From contig NC_134882.1 in the NCBI RefSeq assembly GCF_041734735.1, forward strand, positions 23,415,164 to 23,479,163: a stretch of DNA of 64,000 nt, in the 5' to 3' direction. This DNA comes from Babylonia areolata (Eukaryota; Mollusca; Gastropoda; Neogastropoda; Buccinidae). Positions within the stretch are counted from its first letter, which is position 1, and the number at the start of each line of letters is the position of its first letter. This document shows, in pieces, positions 61,201 through 64,000 of the stretch. The translations under genes were made by a program, and so were the position numbers. The notes beneath the pieces are model-generated. The model made no database searches and was not told the origin of the DNA. It was given only the letters and a program-made list of their open reading frames with translations.

Positions 61201-62450
61201 GATGAATAGCTTTGGATCACCTTTATACATGATGAACAGCTTGGAATTACCTTTCTACAAGATGAACAGCTTGGAATCACCTTTATACAAGATGAACAGC
61301 TTGGAAACACCTTTACACCAGACGAAAAGCTTGAAATCACCTTTATAGAAGATGAACAGCTTGGAATCACGTTTATACCGGATGAACAGCTTGGAATCAC
61401 CTTTATTCAACATAAATAGTTTGGAATCACCTTTATACAAGATGAAGAGCTCCGAATCACGTTTATACCAGATGAACAGCTTGGAATCTCCTTTATACAA
61501 GATGAAAAGCATGGAATCACCTTCATACAAGAAGAGCTGTTTGGAATCACCCTTATACCAGATGAATACCTTGAAACCATATTTAATCCAAAATAATAGC
61601 ATGGAATCACCTTTATACGAGATGAACAGCTTGGAATCACCTTTATGTAAGATGAACCGCTGGGAATCACGTTTATATAAGATGAACAAATTGGAATCAC
61701 CTTTATAGAAGATGAAGAGCTTGGAATCACCCTTATACCAGATGAACAGCTTGGAGTCACATTCATACCTGATGAACAGCTTGGAATCACCTTCATATAA
61801 GATGAACAGCTTGGAATCACCTTTAAACCAGATGAATAGCTGGGAATTAGGTTTATATAAGATGAAGAGCTTGGAATCTCCTTTATACAAGATGAACAGC
61901 TTGGAATAATCTTTATATAAGATGAATAGATTGGATTCACCTTTATACTAGATGATAAGCTTGGAATCACCTTTATATAAGATGAACAGCTTGGAATCGC
62001 CCTTTTACCAGATGAACAGCTCGGAATCGCCTTTATACAATACAAACAGCTTGGAATCACCCTTATACCAGATGAACAGCTTCGAGTCACATTCATACCA
62101 GATGAACAGCTTGGAATGACCTTTATACGAGATGAACAGCTTGGAATAACATTCATACCAGATGAACAGCTTGGAATCACCTTTATACGAGATGAACAGC
62201 CTGGAGTCACCTTTACACCAGATGAACAGATTGTAATGACTTTTATAGAAGATGAACATCTTCCAATCACTTTTATAGAACACGAACAGCCTGTAATCAC
62301 CCTTATACCAGATGAACAGCTTGGAACCACATTGAAACAGGAAGAACAGCTTGGAAACACCTTTATACGAGATGAACAGCTTGGAATCACATTCATACCT
62401 GATGAACAGCTTGGAATCACCTTTATACAAGATGTACAGCTTGGAATCAC
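49266..62450 (+). repeat. 30-bp minisatellite, block 3 (about 13.2 kb)
   Basis: About 440 units in the same orientation and with the same variant set as block 2, so blocks 2 and 3 were one array before the LTR-like insertion. Around 52.5-53.7 kb units are more irregular (partial units, GGATTCTCC and GAATCTACG variants). It ends flush against a LINE 3' end at about 62452. Confidence 0.98.
58950..60168 (+). repeat. 609-bp tandem duplication within the array
   Basis: Sequence from about 58950-59559 is repeated at 59559-60168, including a partial unit (CTTTATAGATTGGATTCACC), so the period (609) is not a multiple of 30. Near identity suggests a recent event or an assembly duplication. Confidence 0.85.
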
Positions 62451-62452
62451 CT

Positions 62453-64000
62453 GGTGGTGTGTCCATCGAGATCGATGATGACCATCGTCGTCATCCAGCT
62501 GGGGGAGGGTGGTGGTGGGGTGGGGGGGAGGATGCTCATGAATCTATCTGTGAATGCGCCGATGACTGAATAGTCCAATCTGCGCACGAAATGTTCGCTG
62601 ACAGTTGGGGCAGACAAAGACAGGCATACCATTGTCAGGGAGCTTGTTTGCCCGTGACGTTCTAGCCTGCCTCTTCTGAACAGCTGCAGCAGTCCTGTTG
62701 GCCTCGCACAACTTGGCGCCTTTGTGCACAGCAGCGCGCCATTTGTCACGGTCCACTGCAGATTCCTCCCAGGAGTCAGGGTTGATATCAAACGCTTTCA
62801 GAGAGACTTTCAGAGAAGCGCTTCTTCTGACCTCCGTGTGATCTCTTCCCTTGTTGCAGCTCGCCATAGAAGAGCCTTTTGGGCAGCCGATGGTCTGGCG
62901 TGCGCACCACGTGTCCAGCCCAGCGAAGCTGGGACTGCATCAGGATGGTGAAGATGCTGGGAAGGGCGGCTTTTGCGAGCACCTCTGTGTCTGGGGTCCT
63001 GTCTTGCCACTTGATGTTCAGTAGCTTCCTGAGGCATGTTGTGTGGAAGTGGTTCAGCTTTTTGGCATGTCGTTGGTACACTGTCCAAGTTTCGCAGGCG
63101 TACAGTAGTGTGGGGAGAACTACTGCTCTGTAGACCTTTAGCTTGGTCTCAAGACTAATGCCTCTTCTGTTCCAGACATTTGCATTGAGTCTACCAAAAG
63201 TTGCGCTTGCTCTTGCAATCCTGACGTTCACTTCATCGCCGATGGTCACATTTCGTGACAGTGTGCTGCCAAGGTATGTGAACCGCTCCACCGCACTGAG
63301 TCTCTGACCGTTGACAGTGATGTTGGGCTCAACGTAGGGTTTCCCTAGGGCTGGCTGATGGAGATCTTCAGTTTTCCTCGTGCTGATGGTAAGGCCGAAG
63401 TTCCTGCTGGCAGTGGCAAACTTGTCGACGCTGAGTTGCATGTCAGCTTCAGATCCAGCGTTGAGGGCACAATCATCAGCAAACAAAAAGTCTCTGATGA
63501 TGTCTGTCATGACCTTCGTTTTTGCTTGAAGCCTTCTGAGGTTAAACAGCTTGCCATCTGTTCGGTACTTTAGGCCGATTCCAACATCGCCATCTCTGAA
63601 GGCATCAGTAAGCATTGCAGAGAACATGAGGCTGAACAGCGTTGGAGCCAGGACGCAGCCTTGCTTGACACCATTTGTGACAGCAAAAGGAGCAGATGTT
63701 TCGCCATTGTCCTGGACTCGAGCCTGCATGCCTACATGGAATTGGCTGACCAAGGAAATAAATTTCCGAGGGCATCCATACTTGGCCATGATCTTCCACA
63801 GTCCCTCTCTACTCACGGTGTCGAAGGCCTTAGTGAGGTCGACATAGGTGGAGAACAGATCAGCATTTTGCTCCTGACATTTCTCTTGCAGCTGCCTTGC
63901 AGCAAACACCATGTCGGTGGTTCCGCGCTCTTTCTGGAATCCACATTGGCTCTCAGGCAAATGACCTTGGTCAAGGTGTGCTGTGAGGCGGTTTAGTAGG
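62453..64000 (-). pseudogene. LINE copy D, 3' part (RT to C2H2 finger)
   Basis: The minus frame is open from the window edge to about 62788: LPESQCGFQKERGTTDMVFA near 63960-63900, motif A YVDLTKAFDTVSREG near 63845-63800 (catalytic Asp present), GVKQGCVLAP near 63665, FLFADDCALN near 63490, then LPTLLYACETW and a RWAGHVVRTPDHRLPK block. A frameshift near 62820 moves the C-terminus to another frame, where K-W-R-A-A-V-H-K-G-A-K and the finger CPNCQRTFRAQIGLFSHRRIHR end near 62548. The ~90-bp 3' UTR ends at CGATGGACACACCACC, directly against array units. Apart from that frameshift, the visible RT looks intact. Same family as copies A and C. Confidence 0.85.

Noticed and set aside
34595-62450. 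Dozens of long open frames of 60-421 codons in the minisatellite
   Set aside because: They occur simultaneously in four frames on both strands and follow directly from a 30-bp unit lacking stops in those frames. No start context, splice signals or codon-position bias seen.
33775-62450. CRISPR-like array
   Set aside because: Units are contiguous 30-mers without distinct spacers, in a eukaryotic repeat context; this is a minisatellite.

Overview
The window is eukaryotic, repeat-dominated genomic DNA, most likely from a marine mollusc and probably a gastropod. This is inferred from the LINE families with C-terminal C2H2 or CCHC-like tails, the tRNA-headed SINEs, the abundant CA/TA microsatellites and one scavenger-receptor-like exon. 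There is no operon-like organisation. The only host-gene sequence I can support is a single putative first coding exon of a CD36/SCARB-family receptor (minus strand, 27733-27858). Two 100-bp runs of N mark assembly gaps.

Layout. 1-3130: minus-strand LINE whose endonuclease/reverse-transcriptase frame is open from 2437 to the window edge. 3143-7879: an LTR-like remnant, then two near-identical copies of a ~0.85-0.9 kb element abutting (TA)n. Each copy carries on its minus strand a 45-nt sequence with the core and helices of a type I hammerhead ribozyme; LINE debris lies between them. 8-19.7 kb: microsatellites and at least five LINE remnants. 19.9-20.5 kb: piggyBac-type non-autonomous element with TTAA ends. 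21.5-25.3 kb: nearly full-length decayed LINE. 26.3-27.5 kb: three SINEs, one with an 11-bp target duplication. 29.5-33.2 kb: LTR retrotransposon with two well-matched LTRs and only a gag-like coding region.

33.8-62.45 kb: a giant 30-bp minisatellite of roughly 900 units. It switches strand once at 34615/34616 and is interrupted at 47.75-49.27 kb by an LTR-like element that itself contains a 5'-truncated LINE with a perfect 15-bp target duplication. The array shows higher-order structure (a 1200-bp block of 40 units and a 609-bp tandem duplication). Variation looks concentrated at two adjacent bases of the unit, and four of six reading frames stay open because the unit is ten codons long. 62.45-64 kb: another LINE of the same family as those at 1-3130 and 21.5-25.3 kb, abutting the array.

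The most notable signals are the paired hammerhead motifs, the giant strand-switching array, and the LINE with an unbroken 812-codon frame. Clade assignments of LINEs are deliberately broad because no database search was possible.
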